Of a DNA stretch of 64,000 nucleotides, positions 25,846 through 33,983 are shown in pieces (position 1 is the first letter of the stretch; each line of letters opens with the position of its first letter). The stretch comes from Psychromarinibacter halotolerans (GTDB lineage Bacteria; Pseudomonadota; Alphaproteobacteria; Rhodobacterales; Rhodobacteraceae): assembly GCF_029168315.1 (NCBI RefSeq), contig NZ_JARGYD010000002.1:620001-684000 (forward strand). The letters are read 5' to 3'. The notes below the pieces were generated by a model, which saw only the letters and a program-made list of their open reading frames with translations, did no database searches and had not been told where the DNA came from. The position numbers were made by a program, and so were the translations under genes.

Positions 25846-26133
25846 TCAACGAAGTCCGGGAAGGGGATCGGTGGTGGCCACCGTCTCGAACCCCGCGATC
25901 AGCGGTCGGCCCTTCGTGATTGCCTTCTGCACCGACGGCAGGCGCAGCGACGCCTTGTGCGCTTCGGCGTCTTCCCAGACCTCGGTGACCCAGATCACGT
26001 CCGGGTCCTGCGAATCCAGTGCAACCACGTAGGAAAGGCAGCCGGGCAAATCGCGCGAGCCGTCGTGCAGGTACGCAGCCAGTTCGGCGCGGCGCCCGGA
26101 CTCGGCGGTGATCTTCCCGATCAGTCCGAACAC
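25846..26133 (-). CDS. Antibiotic biosynthesis monooxygenase (ABM) domain protein
   Basis: The product has 95 residues forming one ABM domain: MFGLIGKITAESGRRAELAAYL, PGCLSYVVALDSQDPDVIWV and TEVWEDAEAHKASLRLPSVQ. Proteins of this size (YgiN-like) act as dimers, often on quinones, or have unknown substrates. The gene lies 11 bases downstream of the enoyl-CoA hydratase stop on the same strand, so it is probably co-transcribed with that gene. Confidence 0.82.
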   Translation of the reverse strand: MFGLIGKITAESGRRAELAAYLHDGSRDLPGCLSYVVALDSQDPDVIWVTEVWEDAEAHKASLRLPSVQKAITKGRPLIAGFETVATTDPLPGLR

Positions 26134-26144
26134 CGCCGCACCGG

Positions 26145-26921
26145 CTACTTGTCGCGGAACTGCGGTTCGCGCTTATCAAGGAAGGCGGACATGCCTTCCT
26201 TCTGGTCCTCTGTCGCGAACAGCGAGAAGAACAGACGCCGTTCGAACAGCAGACCCTCGGCCAGCGTCGTCTCGAACGCGCGGTTGACGGCTTCTTTCGC
26301 CGCCCGCGTCGACAGCGCGGATTTCTCGGAAATCTTGTGCGCCGCTGCCATAGCCTCTTCCATCAGCTTCTTGGCCGGGACGATGCGGCTGACAAGGCCT
26401 GAGCGTTCGGCCTCTTCGGCATCCATGAACCGCCCCGTCAGGTGCATGTCCATCGCCTTGGCCTTGCCGATGGCGCGGGTCATCCGTTGCGTGCCGCCGA
26501 TCCCGGCGATGACGCCAAGGTTGATCTCGGGCTGGCCGAACTTGGCGGTGTCCGCCGCGATGATGAAGTCGCACATCATCGCCAGTTCGCAGCCGCCGCC
26601 CAGCGCATAGCCCGACACGGCGGCGATCACCGGCTTGCGGGCGCGCGCGATGCTTTCCGCTTCGTTCCCGAACATGTTCTCAAGATAGACCTCGACGAAG
26701 GTCTTCTCGGACATCTCCTTGATGTCCGCGCCGGCGGCGAACGCCTTCTCGGACCCGGTGATGATGGTGCAGCGGACCTTTTCGTTGGCCTCTGCCTCGC
26801 GCAGCGCGGTCGCAAGCTCGCCCATCAATTCCGAATTGAGAGCGTTCAGTGCGTCCGGTCGATTGAGCTTGATGACTGCGACGTGGTCGTCAATTTCGAC
26901 GATGATCGTCTTGAAGGCCAT
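26145..26921 (-). CDS. Enoyl-CoA hydratase
   Basis: The product has 258 residues from the ATG at 26921; the frame reaches further upstream to 26969 without family similarity. It is a crotonase-fold hydratase: oxyanion-hole residues lie in EKAFAAGADIKEM and SGYALGGGCELAMMCD, and the catalytic glutamates match Glu in GGGCELAM and in PEINLGVIAGIGGTQR. It hydrates 2-enoyl-CoA to 3-hydroxyacyl-CoA in fatty-acid oxidation. Its place next to mutM and rpsT is the common Rhodobacterales order. Confidence 0.93.
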   Translation of the reverse strand: MAFKTIIVEIDDHVAVIKLNRPDALNALNSELMGELATALREAEANEKVRCTIITGSEKAFAAGADIKEMSEKTFVEVYLENMFGNEAESIARARKPVIAAVSGYALGGGCELAMMCDFIIAADTAKFGQPEINLGVIAGIGGTQRMTRAIGKAKAMDMHLTGRFMDAEEAERSGLVSRIVPAKKLMEEAMAAAHKISEKSALSTRAAKEAVNRAFETTLAEGLLFERRLFFSLFATEDQKEGMSAFLDKREPQFRDK

Positions 26922-26983
26922 TTGGATGCCTTTGGCTGTTACCGTCCGACCGACTCCATACCCATCCACGGGCGCGGTTCAAG

Positions 26984-27835
26984 TCACGTTTGGCAGTTGG
27001 GGCAGAAGAAGGTGGATCTGCCGGACTGCGTGATTCGTGCAACCGTACCGTTACAGCCGGGTGTCGTGCAGGGCTGGCCCTCGCGGCCGTAGACGCGGAA
27101 GGTGTGCTGAAAATATCCAAGTTCCCCGCTGGCTTGGCGGTAATCGCGCAGGCTGGAGCCGCCCGCGGCGATGGCGTCCGTCAGCACGTCCCGGATGATC
27201 GGGACCAGCGAGCGGATGCGCTTGTCCGAGATGCGGCCCGCCTTGCGGCGTGGTGCGATCTGTGCCCGAAAAAGCGCCTCGCAAACATAAATGTTGCCAA
27301 GTCCCGCAACGACATTCTGGTCCAGCAGTGCCGATTTGATCGGCGTGTTCCGTCCTTTAAGCCGTTCGGCAAGGTAATCTTCGTGGAAGGTGTTGCCCAG
27401 CGGTTCGGGACCCAGCGGCTTTAGCAGCCAGTGATCCTGAAGCGTCGCGGTGGGCCAAAGGTCCATCGCGCCGAAGCGGCGCGCGTCGTTGAAGGTGATC
27501 CGTGCGCCAGAGCTCATTTCAAGCACGACGTGATCGTGCTTTTCGGTCGGCGCGTGGTCGTGGACGAAGGCGCCTGGCATCCGCCCCGAGATCAGCATCC
27601 GCCCCGACATGCCAAGGTGGACGATCAGCGTTTCACCCGAAGACAGGTCGGCAAGGATATATTTCGACCGACGGCGCAGCGCGGTGACGGTCTGCCCGGC
27701 AAGCCGGTCGGCCATCCGGTCGGGGAAGGGCCAGCGCAGGTCGGGGCGCCGGACGTCGGCGCTGTCGATGACGAACCCTTCCACCACCGGCAACAGACCG
27801 CGGCGGACAGTCTCGACTTCGGGGAGTTCGGGCAT
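26984..27835 (-). CDS. mutM: Formamidopyrimidine-DNA glycosylase
   Basis: The product has 283 residues. The invariant N-terminus PELPEVETVRRGL supplies the catalytic Pro2 and Glu3. RRRSKYILADL and HLGMSGRM are the core lesion-binding segments, and the helix-two-turn-helix region contains VAGLGNIYVCEALF. The C-terminal zinc finger is CTTPGC plus SGRSTFFCPNCQ. It removes 8-oxoguanine and ring-opened purines and nicks the abasic site. In many alphaproteobacteria ubiE is the divergent neighbour, but here unrelated genes lie upstream. Confidence 0.96.
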   Translation of the reverse strand: MPELPEVETVRRGLLPVVEGFVIDSADVRRPDLRWPFPDRMADRLAGQTVTALRRRSKYILADLSSGETLIVHLGMSGRMLISGRMPGAFVHDHAPTEKHDHVVLEMSSGARITFNDARRFGAMDLWPTATLQDHWLLKPLGPEPLGNTFHEDYLAERLKGRNTPIKSALLDQNVVAGLGNIYVCEALFRAQIAPRRKAGRISDKRIRSLVPIIRDVLTDAIAAGGSSLRDYRQASGELGYFQHTFRVYGREGQPCTTPGCNGTVARITQSGRSTFFCPNCQT

Positions 27836-27970
27836 TCAGTGCCTTCGATTCAGTTCGATCTGCTTCTTCAGCCGACGCTCCAGCGTTTTTCGGCCTGCCA
27901 CGTATCGCAGAACCCGGACCTGCTTTCCATCCCGGACGTCCGGTGATCAGGGATAGACCTATGCGTTCAA

Positions 27971-28006
27971 AAAAAACGAACCGCCCCGCGGGGGTGCGGG
28001 GCGGTT
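27971..28006 (-). terminator. Strong terminator of the small-gene unit
   Basis: AACCGCCCCGC (27979-27989) pairs perfectly with GCGGGGCGGTT (27996-28006). On the minus strand the stem is followed by CG and eight T residues, a textbook rho-independent terminator. It ends transcription coming from the three small genes at 28115-28844, about 110 bases after the last stop. Confidence 0.88.
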
Positions 28007-28114
28007 GTTGGGGGAAGCGCAGGGAAACTTGCGCTTGCGTATTGCGCCGAACGGACGGGGTGAGACTTCGGGTGAGAGAGAAACCCGTTCGTTCAGGCTG
28101 GGGCAGGCGGTTGG

Positions 28115-28318
28115 TCAGGCCGCCCGACGCTCCGGTGCGAAGACGACGTTGGCGGGGGCCGCGGAACGTGCCGACGCGAAAGTCAGGGCCGGGGCTTTGC
28201 GCGGCTGGCTGGCGCGCTTGTCCTCGATCAGGAAGATGTTGTCCACTTTGGTGGAAGCCAGGGTGGCCAGAGCTGCGATGCGGCCTTCACGGGCTTTCTG
28301 AAGCAGGGACTTTTCCAT
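28115..28318 (-). CDS. Small protein of unknown function (67 aa), last of three
   Basis: The ATG is preceded by ACGGAGAAACAAA, a good ribosome site in an A-rich leader, and a strong terminator follows the gene. The chain starts MEKSLLQKAREGRIAALATL, has a short hydrophobic segment VDNIFLIEDKR, then a basic Ala/Pro-rich tail ending ERRAA. No family is recognised. The region around its stop (14 identical bases, plus flanking similarity) is repeated at the stop of the next upstream small gene. The ribosome site, leader and terminator argue that it is real. Confidence 0.65.
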   Translation of the reverse strand: MEKSLLQKAREGRIAALATLASTKVDNIFLIEDKRASQPRKAPALTFASARSAAPANVVFAPERRAA

Positions 28319-28390
28319 TTTGTTTCTCCGTTCGTGAGTCTGTTTTGATTATTTTTGATGGGGGTATTTAGGGGTCGTGTGGGCGGTGGG

Positions 28391-28576
28391 TCAGGCCGCC
28401 CGGGCAGCGCCGGTTGCTCCGGTCTTGTAGAAAACGCCGCGGACGGTGCGGATCACCCGCTCGCTTTGGCGCATCCGCTTGATCGACACCACGTTGCCGG
28501 CAGGGCCGGAGGGGCGGTCGTCGTTCGCGGCGTGGAAAGTAAGGTTCTTCGGGTAGGAGACGATGTTCGTGTGCAT
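28391..28576 (-). CDS. Small protein of unknown function (61 aa), middle of three
   Basis: The start at 28576 has GGAGGT four bases upstream (GGAGGTCACA). The frame reaches further back to 28705, but the A-rich leader there is not coding-like. The product begins MHTNIVSYPKNLTFHAANDD and ends in a basic segment, VSIKRMRQSERVIRTVRGVF, then KTGATGAARAA. No family is recognised. The leader on the minus strand contains repeated CGAACG motifs within A- and C-rich sequence, like that of the 67-aa gene. The two genes share their 3-prime sequence. Confidence 0.62.
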   Translation of the reverse strand: MHTNIVSYPKNLTFHAANDDRPSGPAGNVVSIKRMRQSERVIRTVRGVFYKTGATGAARAA

Positions 28577-28655
28577 TGTGACCTCCATTCGTTCGGGTTT
28601 TCGTTCGGATTTTGTTTTGGTTTGTTTGGTAGTGTTTTTTGGTCTTGGTCGTTCG

Positions 28656-28844
28656 TTAGGCGGCGCTTGGGTACCGTTTCTCCTGCCGGTGCCCGCATTC
28701 GGCATCGAACAGGGTGTCGATAAGATTGTTGGACACGGGCGGAAGATCGGCAGCGCCGCCCTTGGAGTCGCAGTCGGCGTCCAGGATGCGCTTGCGCATC
28801 CTTGCGGCTTCCGTCTGCAGAGCAGTGACTATCTTGGCAGTCAT
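28656..28844 (-). CDS. Small protein of unknown function (62 aa), first of three
   Basis: The chosen ATG at 28844 has AAGGA eight bases upstream; an earlier in-frame ATG at 28874 is possible. The product has an N-terminal helix-like basic segment (MTAKIVTALQTEAARMRKRI), an acidic middle with two cysteines (LDADCDSKGG, DAECGH) and the tail KRYPSAA. No family is recognised. It is followed on the same strand by two other small genes whose products also end in Ala-Ala. Confidence 0.5.
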   Translation of the reverse strand: MTAKIVTALQTEAARMRKRILDADCDSKGGAADLPPVSNNLIDTLFDAECGHRQEKRYPSAA

Positions 28845-29364
28845 CGGCTTGTTCCTTGTCCTCAGTTCGTACATCCCGAGATTGAAATCACCTGTGAATC
28901 GTGGCGCAAATCGACGGGAAATAAGGCGAGAATGTGCAAAGCCCCAAAAATACCTGATAACAGGCGGTTCTGGCCTTTTTTGGCGTCCGAACCGTGTTTG
29001 AAGCCGTTCGGTATTTTGAAAAAATTGGGGCCAAACATGGCGATTATTGGTTAACGCGCGACAAAGGGCTGAAAACACTACCTAAAAAGACAGGTCCAAA
29101 TGAGGCATTTCGACAGAATCGGGTGGCAGAAATAAGAATCGTCTGCCCGGTTTGGGCCAAGCGGTGGTCCTGAACAGGACAAGCGAGGCCCGGAGGCCCC
29201 GGAAAACCGGATCATCCGACCGTTAAGGTTTGAACGATTTCGACAGGGCCGGAGTCAGCTGGGATCAACCAGAGGGTGTGTGCCACAATTCAATTGCGCC
29301 GAGTTTGCGGCGGATGCTGCCCGCGTCCGGCCACGAACCGACTCGGACGCGGTGCAGGACAGGG
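28845..29364. other. Intergenic region of lower GC, no gene recognised
   Basis: This 520-base stretch between the small genes and the LacI-type gene is visibly richer in A and T than its surroundings, particularly 28900-29120. No frame with a ribosome site and coding character was found. It should hold the promoter of the small-gene unit on the minus strand. No DnaA box, tRNA or mobile-element end was seen. Confidence 0.45.
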
Positions 29365-30420
29365 TCAGCCGACCTTGCTTGAGTCGCGCACCTGCAGCTT
29401 CACCGGATGCCGGACCAGCTCTTCCGGGGGGACCCCGTTATCGATCCAGTCCAGAAGCGCCGTGACCGACGCCCGCGCGACGGCGTCGACATCGCAGCGG
29501 ACCGACGTGATCGACGGTTCGGCCTGCGCGCATTCCGGGATGTCGTCGAAGCCGACGATCCAGAAATCGCGCCCGACGGTCCGCCCTGCGGCCATCGCGG
29601 CAGAAGACATGCCCAGCGCCACGCTGTCATTGATGCAGATCGCCGCCTGCACGTCCGGATGGTCGCGCGCGATCAGCGCCATCGCCTCGCGGCCATAGGT
29701 GCGGTCCGACCCGCCTTGCAGAACCAGCGCCCTGCGTCCGTGGACCTGCATGATGTCGCGATAGCCCGAGGCCCGCTCGCGCGAGATCTGGTGACCGGCG
29801 TAGCCACCGACGAAGGCAATCTCGGTCAGGCCTTGGTCCAGCAGGTGCTGTGCGGCTAGGTGGCTGCCGATGGCGTAGTCGATGGAATGGAACGGAAGCT
29901 GCGCGACACGGCTGTCGCCTTGCCGCAGAACCTGCATGGTCGGGATGCCGGTCGCGAGGATGGTGCTGAACACCGGGGCCTCGGAACTGCGGCAGGGCGC
30001 GATAAGCAGGCCGGCAATGTCCTGTTCCAGCGCAAGGCGCACGGCGCGATCCTCGGTATCCGGGTCCTCAGAGGAATCCGCGATCAGGGCCGCCATGCCG
30101 CGATCCATCAGGGCGCGCTGGGCGGCGGCGACGAATTCGGTGACGAAGGGAACCCGCAGGTCGTTGACGACGATGCCAATGCGTCCGGTGTTGGAACTGC
30201 GCAGCGCGGCGGCGGCGCGGTTGCGGACGTAGTGAAGCTCGCGGATCGCGGTTTCGACGGCCGCCTTGGTTTCGGCCCGCACCAACGGCGAGTCATGAAG
30301 AACCAGCGAAACGGTGGATTTCGACACTCCGGCCTTTTCCGCCACATCGCGGATCGTCGCGCGTTTTCCCATCAACACGTCCTGCGCAAGCGACCCGCGT
30401 GAAGTCTCACGCGGGTTCAT
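29365..30420 (-). CDS. LacI-family transcriptional regulator
   Basis: The product has 351 residues; a shorter start at 30372 (MGKRATIRDVAEKAG) would place the HTH at the usual position and may be the true one. The N-terminal HTH and hinge are TIRDVAEKAGVSKSTVSLVL and VRNRAAAALRSSNTG. The rest is a periplasmic-binding-like effector domain (IGIVVNDLRVPFVTEF, DFWIVGFDDIPECAQA, SITSVRCDVD). It represses genes in response to a small molecule, often a sugar. No sugar genes adjoin it, and a terminator separates it from the hydrolase upstream, so the target is unclear. Confidence 0.93.
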   Translation of the reverse strand: MNPRETSRGSLAQDVLMGKRATIRDVAEKAGVSKSTVSLVLHDSPLVRAETKAAVETAIRELHYVRNRAAAALRSSNTGRIGIVVNDLRVPFVTEFVAAAQRALMDRGMAALIADSSEDPDTEDRAVRLALEQDIAGLLIAPCRSSEAPVFSTILATGIPTMQVLRQGDSRVAQLPFHSIDYAIGSHLAAQHLLDQGLTEIAFVGGYAGHQISRERASGYRDIMQVHGRRALVLQGGSDRTYGREAMALIARDHPDVQAAICINDSVALGMSSAAMAAGRTVGRDFWIVGFDDIPECAQAEPSITSVRCDVDAVARASVTALLDWIDNGVPPEELVRHPVKLQVRDSSKVG

Positions 30421-30506
30421 GACCCTTCTCCCCGCCCGAAGGCTTAGACCGGGACGCCGCGGAAGGTAAGGGTTACGCCGCGGCGCGGCGTCCGCAGCGG
30501 CAAAAA

Positions 30507-30537
30507 CGCCGCCCGGTTGCCCGGGCAGCGGGCGGCG
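30507..30537 (-). terminator. Terminator after the carboxylesterase-like gene
   Basis: CGCCGCCCG (30507-30515) pairs with CGGGCGGCG (30529-30537); the loop itself holds GCCCGGGC. On the minus strand five T residues follow at once. It starts 3 bases after the stop of the gene at 30541. Confidence 0.82.
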
Positions 30538-30540
30538 CGC

Positions 30541-31164
30541 TCAGAGACTATGCAGTCGGCGCCATCTGTTTTCGGCGGACTGCACGAATTCCGCCGCTGT
30601 CTGGATCTCGGCCTGCGGAATCTCGTGCCCGCTCTCGTGCCAGTACAGCGTCGTGTCGGCGCCCTGTTCACGGAACCAGTCCGCCAGAAAGTCGGTGCCG
30701 GCGGGCGAGCAGATCGGATCGCGCCGCCCGGCGGTGATCAGCACGTTCACCCCCTTCAGGGCGGGCACCGGGTCCGGCACCCACGGGATCAGCGGGTGCA
30801 TCAGGACGATGTCGGTGAACAGGCCGGGCTCCGCCATCGCGACCGAGGCAAGGATATTCGCCCCGTTCGAATAGCCCAGCCCGATCACCGGACGGTCGCC
30901 GGTCGGAAAGCCGCGCACGAACCCGGCCATCGCCTGCGTCCGCGCGGCGAGGTCGGGCATGTCATAGACGCCTTCCCCGGTGCGCCGGAAATAACGGTTC
31001 GCGCCGTTCTCGGACACGTCCCCGCGCGGCGACACGACATGGGCATCGGGCAGGATCTGTTCGCCCAGCCCGTGGAACTGGGATTCGTCACCGCCGGTGC
31101 CGTGGAAGGTGAACAGCAGGGGGCCGCCGTCGGCCCCCTTCGTTTCCTTATATACGTAGCTCAT
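30541..31164 (-). CDS. Phospholipase/carboxylesterase-type alpha/beta hydrolase (MhqD-like)
   Basis: The product has 207 residues. The oxyanion region is LLFTFHGTGGDE, the nucleophile elbow GLGYSNGANI carries the catalytic serine, the acid is likely Asp in AGRRDPICS, and the histidine is in WHESGHEIP. The length and the pairing with a ring-cleaving dioxygenase resemble the Bacillus mhq genes for hydroquinone and quinone tolerance (MhqD with MhqO). The gene starts 3 bases after the dioxygenase stop, so they form one operon. Its substrate is inferred only by analogy. Confidence 0.83.
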   Translation of the reverse strand: MSYVYKETKGADGGPLLFTFHGTGGDESQFHGLGEQILPDAHVVSPRGDVSENGANRYFRRTGEGVYDMPDLAARTQAMAGFVRGFPTGDRPVIGLGYSNGANILASVAMAEPGLFTDIVLMHPLIPWVPDPVPALKGVNVLITAGRRDPICSPAGTDFLADWFREQGADTTLYWHESGHEIPQAEIQTAAEFVQSAENRWRRLHSL

Positions 31165-31167
31165 GGC

Positions 31168-32100
31168 TCAATCCTCGATCGGTTCAAGGTACTTCTCTTC
31201 CAGCACCTTCCGCAGGTGGGCGTGCTGGTTCGGCAGTTGCAGGGCCTCGCCCAGATGGGCGGTGTCCTCGTCCCGGTCGAAACCGGGTTCGTTAGTGGCC
31301 ACCTCGAACAGGACGCCGCCGGGGGACCGGAAGTAGATCGCCCAGAAGTAATCCCTGTCGATGACCGGCGTGACGCCATAGCCCGTGTCGGACAGCGCCT
31401 TGCGGACTTCAAGCTGCGTCTCGCGGGTGTCGACGCTGAACGCCAGATGGTGAACCGACCCCGCGCCCTGTTTGGCATAGTTCGCGCCCTTCAGGGTTTG
31501 CAGGTCGATGACATCGGCGCCGTTGCCGTTCGGAATGCGCAGGCGGACGGTGTCGCCGTCGCGGTCATCTTCCTCGTATCCCATGAACCGCAGCAGCTCT
31601 TCGGTCGCACCGCCGTCGCTGACGCGCAGGTGCGCCGAGTGGAAGCCCCGGATCGCCTCGTCAGACGGGACGCCGTTGCCGGACCACGGGGCGCGACCGT
31701 CCTCGGTTTCGACCAGCGCGAAGGCGTCGCCGTCCGGTCCGGTGAAGTGCAGGCGCTCTTCGCCGAAGCTGGACGACCGCTCCAGACCCGGCGTGCCGAA
31801 TGTCTGGAACCTGTCCTGCCAGTAGGCCAGCGTGCCTTTCGGGACCGCGAAGACAGTGGTGCCGACCTCGCCGAGCCCCGGACGGCCCCGGGCGGCGTGC
31901 GGGAACGGGAAATAGGTCATGACCGAGCCGGGCGTGCCGACCTCGTCCCCATAGTAAAGGTGATACACCTCGGGTGCGTCGAAGTTGACGGTCTTCTTGA
32001 CCCGGCGCAGGCCGAGATCCTTCGTGAAGAAGTCGTTGTTGGCCTGAGCACCACTGGCAATCGAGGTAACGTGGTGCAGCCCGTTGATTTGCGTCAGCAT
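31168..32100 (-). CDS. Ring-cleaving dioxygenase of the vicinal oxygen chelate fold (MhqO-like)
   Basis: The product has 310 residues from the ATG at 32100. Two glyoxalase-like halves are seen: INGLHHVTSIASGAQANNDF at the N-terminus and SVHHLAFSVDTRE near residue 218. The likely metal ligands are the His of GLHHVT, the His of VHHLAF and the Glu of GVLFEVATNEPGF. Members cleave hydroquinone-type rings with iron. It is followed by an MhqD-like hydrolase. Two tandem palindromes lie just upstream and may be its operator. Confidence 0.88.
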   Translation of the reverse strand: MLTQINGLHHVTSIASGAQANNDFFTKDLGLRRVKKTVNFDAPEVYHLYYGDEVGTPGSVMTYFPFPHAARGRPGLGEVGTTVFAVPKGTLAYWQDRFQTFGTPGLERSSSFGEERLHFTGPDGDAFALVETEDGRAPWSGNGVPSDEAIRGFHSAHLRVSDGGATEELLRFMGYEEDDRDGDTVRLRIPNGNGADVIDLQTLKGANYAKQGAGSVHHLAFSVDTRETQLEVRKALSDTGYGVTPVIDRDYFWAIYFRSPGGVLFEVATNEPGFDRDEDTAHLGEALQLPNQHAHLRKVLEEKYLEPIED

Positions 32101-32113
32101 GGTCGCTCTCCTT

Positions 32114-32159
32114 GCACCGTCTGTCCGGTGCTTTGGTTTGACGCACCGACAGCCGGTGC
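32114..32159. promoter_or_regulatory. Tandem palindromes, candidate operator of the dioxygenase operon
   Basis: Two dyads share identical arms: GCACCG-N6-CGGTGC at 32114-32131 and GCACCG-N5-CGGTGC at 32143-32159. Their centres are about 28-29 bases apart, close to three helical turns. They lie 14 bases before the dioxygenase start and in the gap shared with the divergent GMC oxidoreductase gene. The binding protein is unknown. Confidence 0.6.
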
Positions 32160-32273
32160 GTTGTGCTTCGATCTGGAATGTCGTCATTTATGATCGCGAG
32201 AAAAGAAGCGTACGGGCAGGGACTCTGTGCGCCGTCGCACAAATGTGAAGAAAACCTTGGGGAGGGTGTGCGA

Positions 32274-33857
32274 ATGGGGATGGAGGCCGACTTTGTCGTC
32301 GTCGGGGCCGGGTCTGCCGGATGCGTTCTGGCGAACCGGCTAAGCGAGAAGGGCAGCGTCACACTGCTCGAAGCCGGGGGCCGCGATAGCTATCACTGGG
32401 TGCATATTCCCGTTGGCTATCTTTATTGCATCGGCAATCCGCGCACCGATTGGGGCTTTCGCACCGCCGAGGAAAAGGGCCTGAACGGGCGGTCCCTTCT
32501 GTACCCGCGCGGGCGCATCCTTGGTGGCTGTTCGTCGATCAATGGCATGATCTACATGCGCGGGCAGGCCGCCGACTATGATCATTGGCGCCAGCTTGGA
32601 CTGCCGGGCTGGGGCTGGGATGACGTGCTTCCGTGGTTCCGGAAGTCCGAGGATTATTTCGACGGCGAAAGCGATCTGCACGGCGCCGGCGGCGAATGGC
32701 GGGTCGAGGAACAGCGGCTAAGCTGGAAGATCCTTGACGATTTCATGGCCGCCGCCGAACAGGCGGGCCTGCCGCGCACCGACGATTTCAACACCGGCGA
32801 CAACGAGGGTGTCGGCTATTTCAAGGTGAACCAGCGGCGCGGGTGGCGTTGGAACACCGCCAAGGCGTTCCTGCGTCCGGTCGAGGGGCGCGGCGGGCTG
32901 CGTGTCGAGACCGGGGCCCAAGTGACCCGCGTGCTGTTCGACGGACGCCGCGCTGCGGGAGTCGAGTTTCGGCAGAACGGCGAGTTGCGAGAGGTTCGCG
33001 CGCGGCGCGAGGTCGTGCTTGCCGCGGGGGCCATCGGGTCGCCGCAGATCCTGCAGCTGTCGGGCATCGGCCCCGGCGGGCTGTTGCAAGAGCACGGGAT
33101 CGACGTGGTGCACGAGGTGCCAAGTGTCGGAGAGAACCTGCAGGATCACCTGCAGCTGCGGTGTTCCTACAAGGTGTCGAACGCCAAGACGCTGAACACC
33201 ATGTCGGCCACGCTATTCGGCAAGGCCAAGATCGCCGCCGAATATGCCCTGTTCCGCTCTGGCCCGATGTCGATGGCCCCGTCGCAGCTTGGGGCCTTTG
33301 CCAAGTCTGGGCCCGACGTGGCCACCGCCGACCTTGAATACCACGTTCAGCCCCTGTCGCTGGACGCGTTCGGCGAACCCCTGCATGCCTTCGATGCCAT
33401 CACGGCCAGCGTCTGCAACCTGCGGCCCGAAAGCCGGGGTCATGTGCGCATCGTGTCCCCCGATCCGACCGCCGCGCCCGAGATCCGGCCGAACTATCTT
33501 GCGGCCGAGCGTGACAGGCAGGTCGCCGCCGCCTCGATCCGGCTGACGCGGCGCATCGTCGGGCAGCCAGCCTTCGCGGGCTACGATCCGGTCGAGTTCA
33601 AGCCGGGTACCAACTTCGAAACCGACGCGGATCTTGCCCGCGCGGCGGGCGACATCGGCACGACGATCTTCCATCCCGTCGGCACCGTGCGCATGGGGGC
33701 CGACGATGCGGCGCCACTGGACGCCGAATTGCGGGTGCGCGGCATCGACGGTCTTCGCGTCGCGGACGCCAGCGTGATGCCGACGATCACAAGCGGAAAC
33801 ACCAATGCGCCCACGATCATGATCGCCGAGAAAGCGGCCGCGATGATCCTGTCCTGA
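32274..33857 (+). CDS. GMC-family oxidoreductase (choline dehydrogenase-like)
   Basis: The product has 527 residues from the ATG at 32274, set by GGAGG eight bases before it; the frame is open further upstream. FAD-binding motif VVVGAGSAGCVLANRL is at the N-terminus. GMC signatures include YPRGRILGGCSSINGMIYMR, EVVLAAGAIGSPQILQLSGI, and near the end FHPVGTVRMG and TSGNTNAPTIMIAEKA with the catalytic His/Asn pair. It oxidises an alcohol using FAD, usually feeding the respiratory chain. It is divergent from the dioxygenase operon across a short shared control region. Confidence 0.93.
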   Translation: MGMEADFVVVGAGSAGCVLANRLSEKGSVTLLEAGGRDSYHWVHIPVGYLYCIGNPRTDWGFRTAEEKGLNGRSLLYPRGRILGGCSSINGMIYMRGQAADYDHWRQLGLPGWGWDDVLPWFRKSEDYFDGESDLHGAGGEWRVEEQRLSWKILDDFMAAAEQAGLPRTDDFNTGDNEGVGYFKVNQRRGWRWNTAKAFLRPVEGRGGLRVETGAQVTRVLFDGRRAAGVEFRQNGELREVRARREVVLAAGAIGSPQILQLSGIGPGGLLQEHGIDVVHEVPSVGENLQDHLQLRCSYKVSNAKTLNTMSATLFGKAKIAAEYALFRSGPMSMAPSQLGAFAKSGPDVATADLEYHVQPLSLDAFGEPLHAFDAITASVCNLRPESRGHVRIVSPDPTAAPEIRPNYLAAERDRQVAAASIRLTRRIVGQPAFAGYDPVEFKPGTNFETDADLARAAGDIGTTIFHPVGTVRMGADDAAPLDAELRVRGIDGLRVADASVMPTITSGNTNAPTIMIAEKAAAMILS

Positions 33858-33921
33858 CGCGGGTCGGAATTTACCAAGAAAACCGCGGTATTCGCCGTTG
33901 GGTGTCCGGAAACCGGCCCGG

Positions 33922-33936
33922 TTAAGGCCACGTTCA
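33922..33936 (+). promoter_or_regulatory. CtrA-like site upstream of motB remnant
   Basis: TTAA-GGCCACG-TTCA fits the CtrA full site TTAA-N7-TTAA with one mismatch and ends 47 bases before the motB start codon. Flagellar genes in Rhodobacterales are commonly CtrA-dependent. Site identity is inference. Confidence 0.4.
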
Positions 33937-33983
33937 TGACCCTTTGCTAAGCCGATGCGGGGGCGCGTGTACGAGGTGGATGG

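Noticed and set aside
28900..29120. AT-rich stretch as genomic island border or origin
   Set aside because: No tRNA end, integrase, direct repeats or DnaA boxes were found; it is more simply a promoter region.
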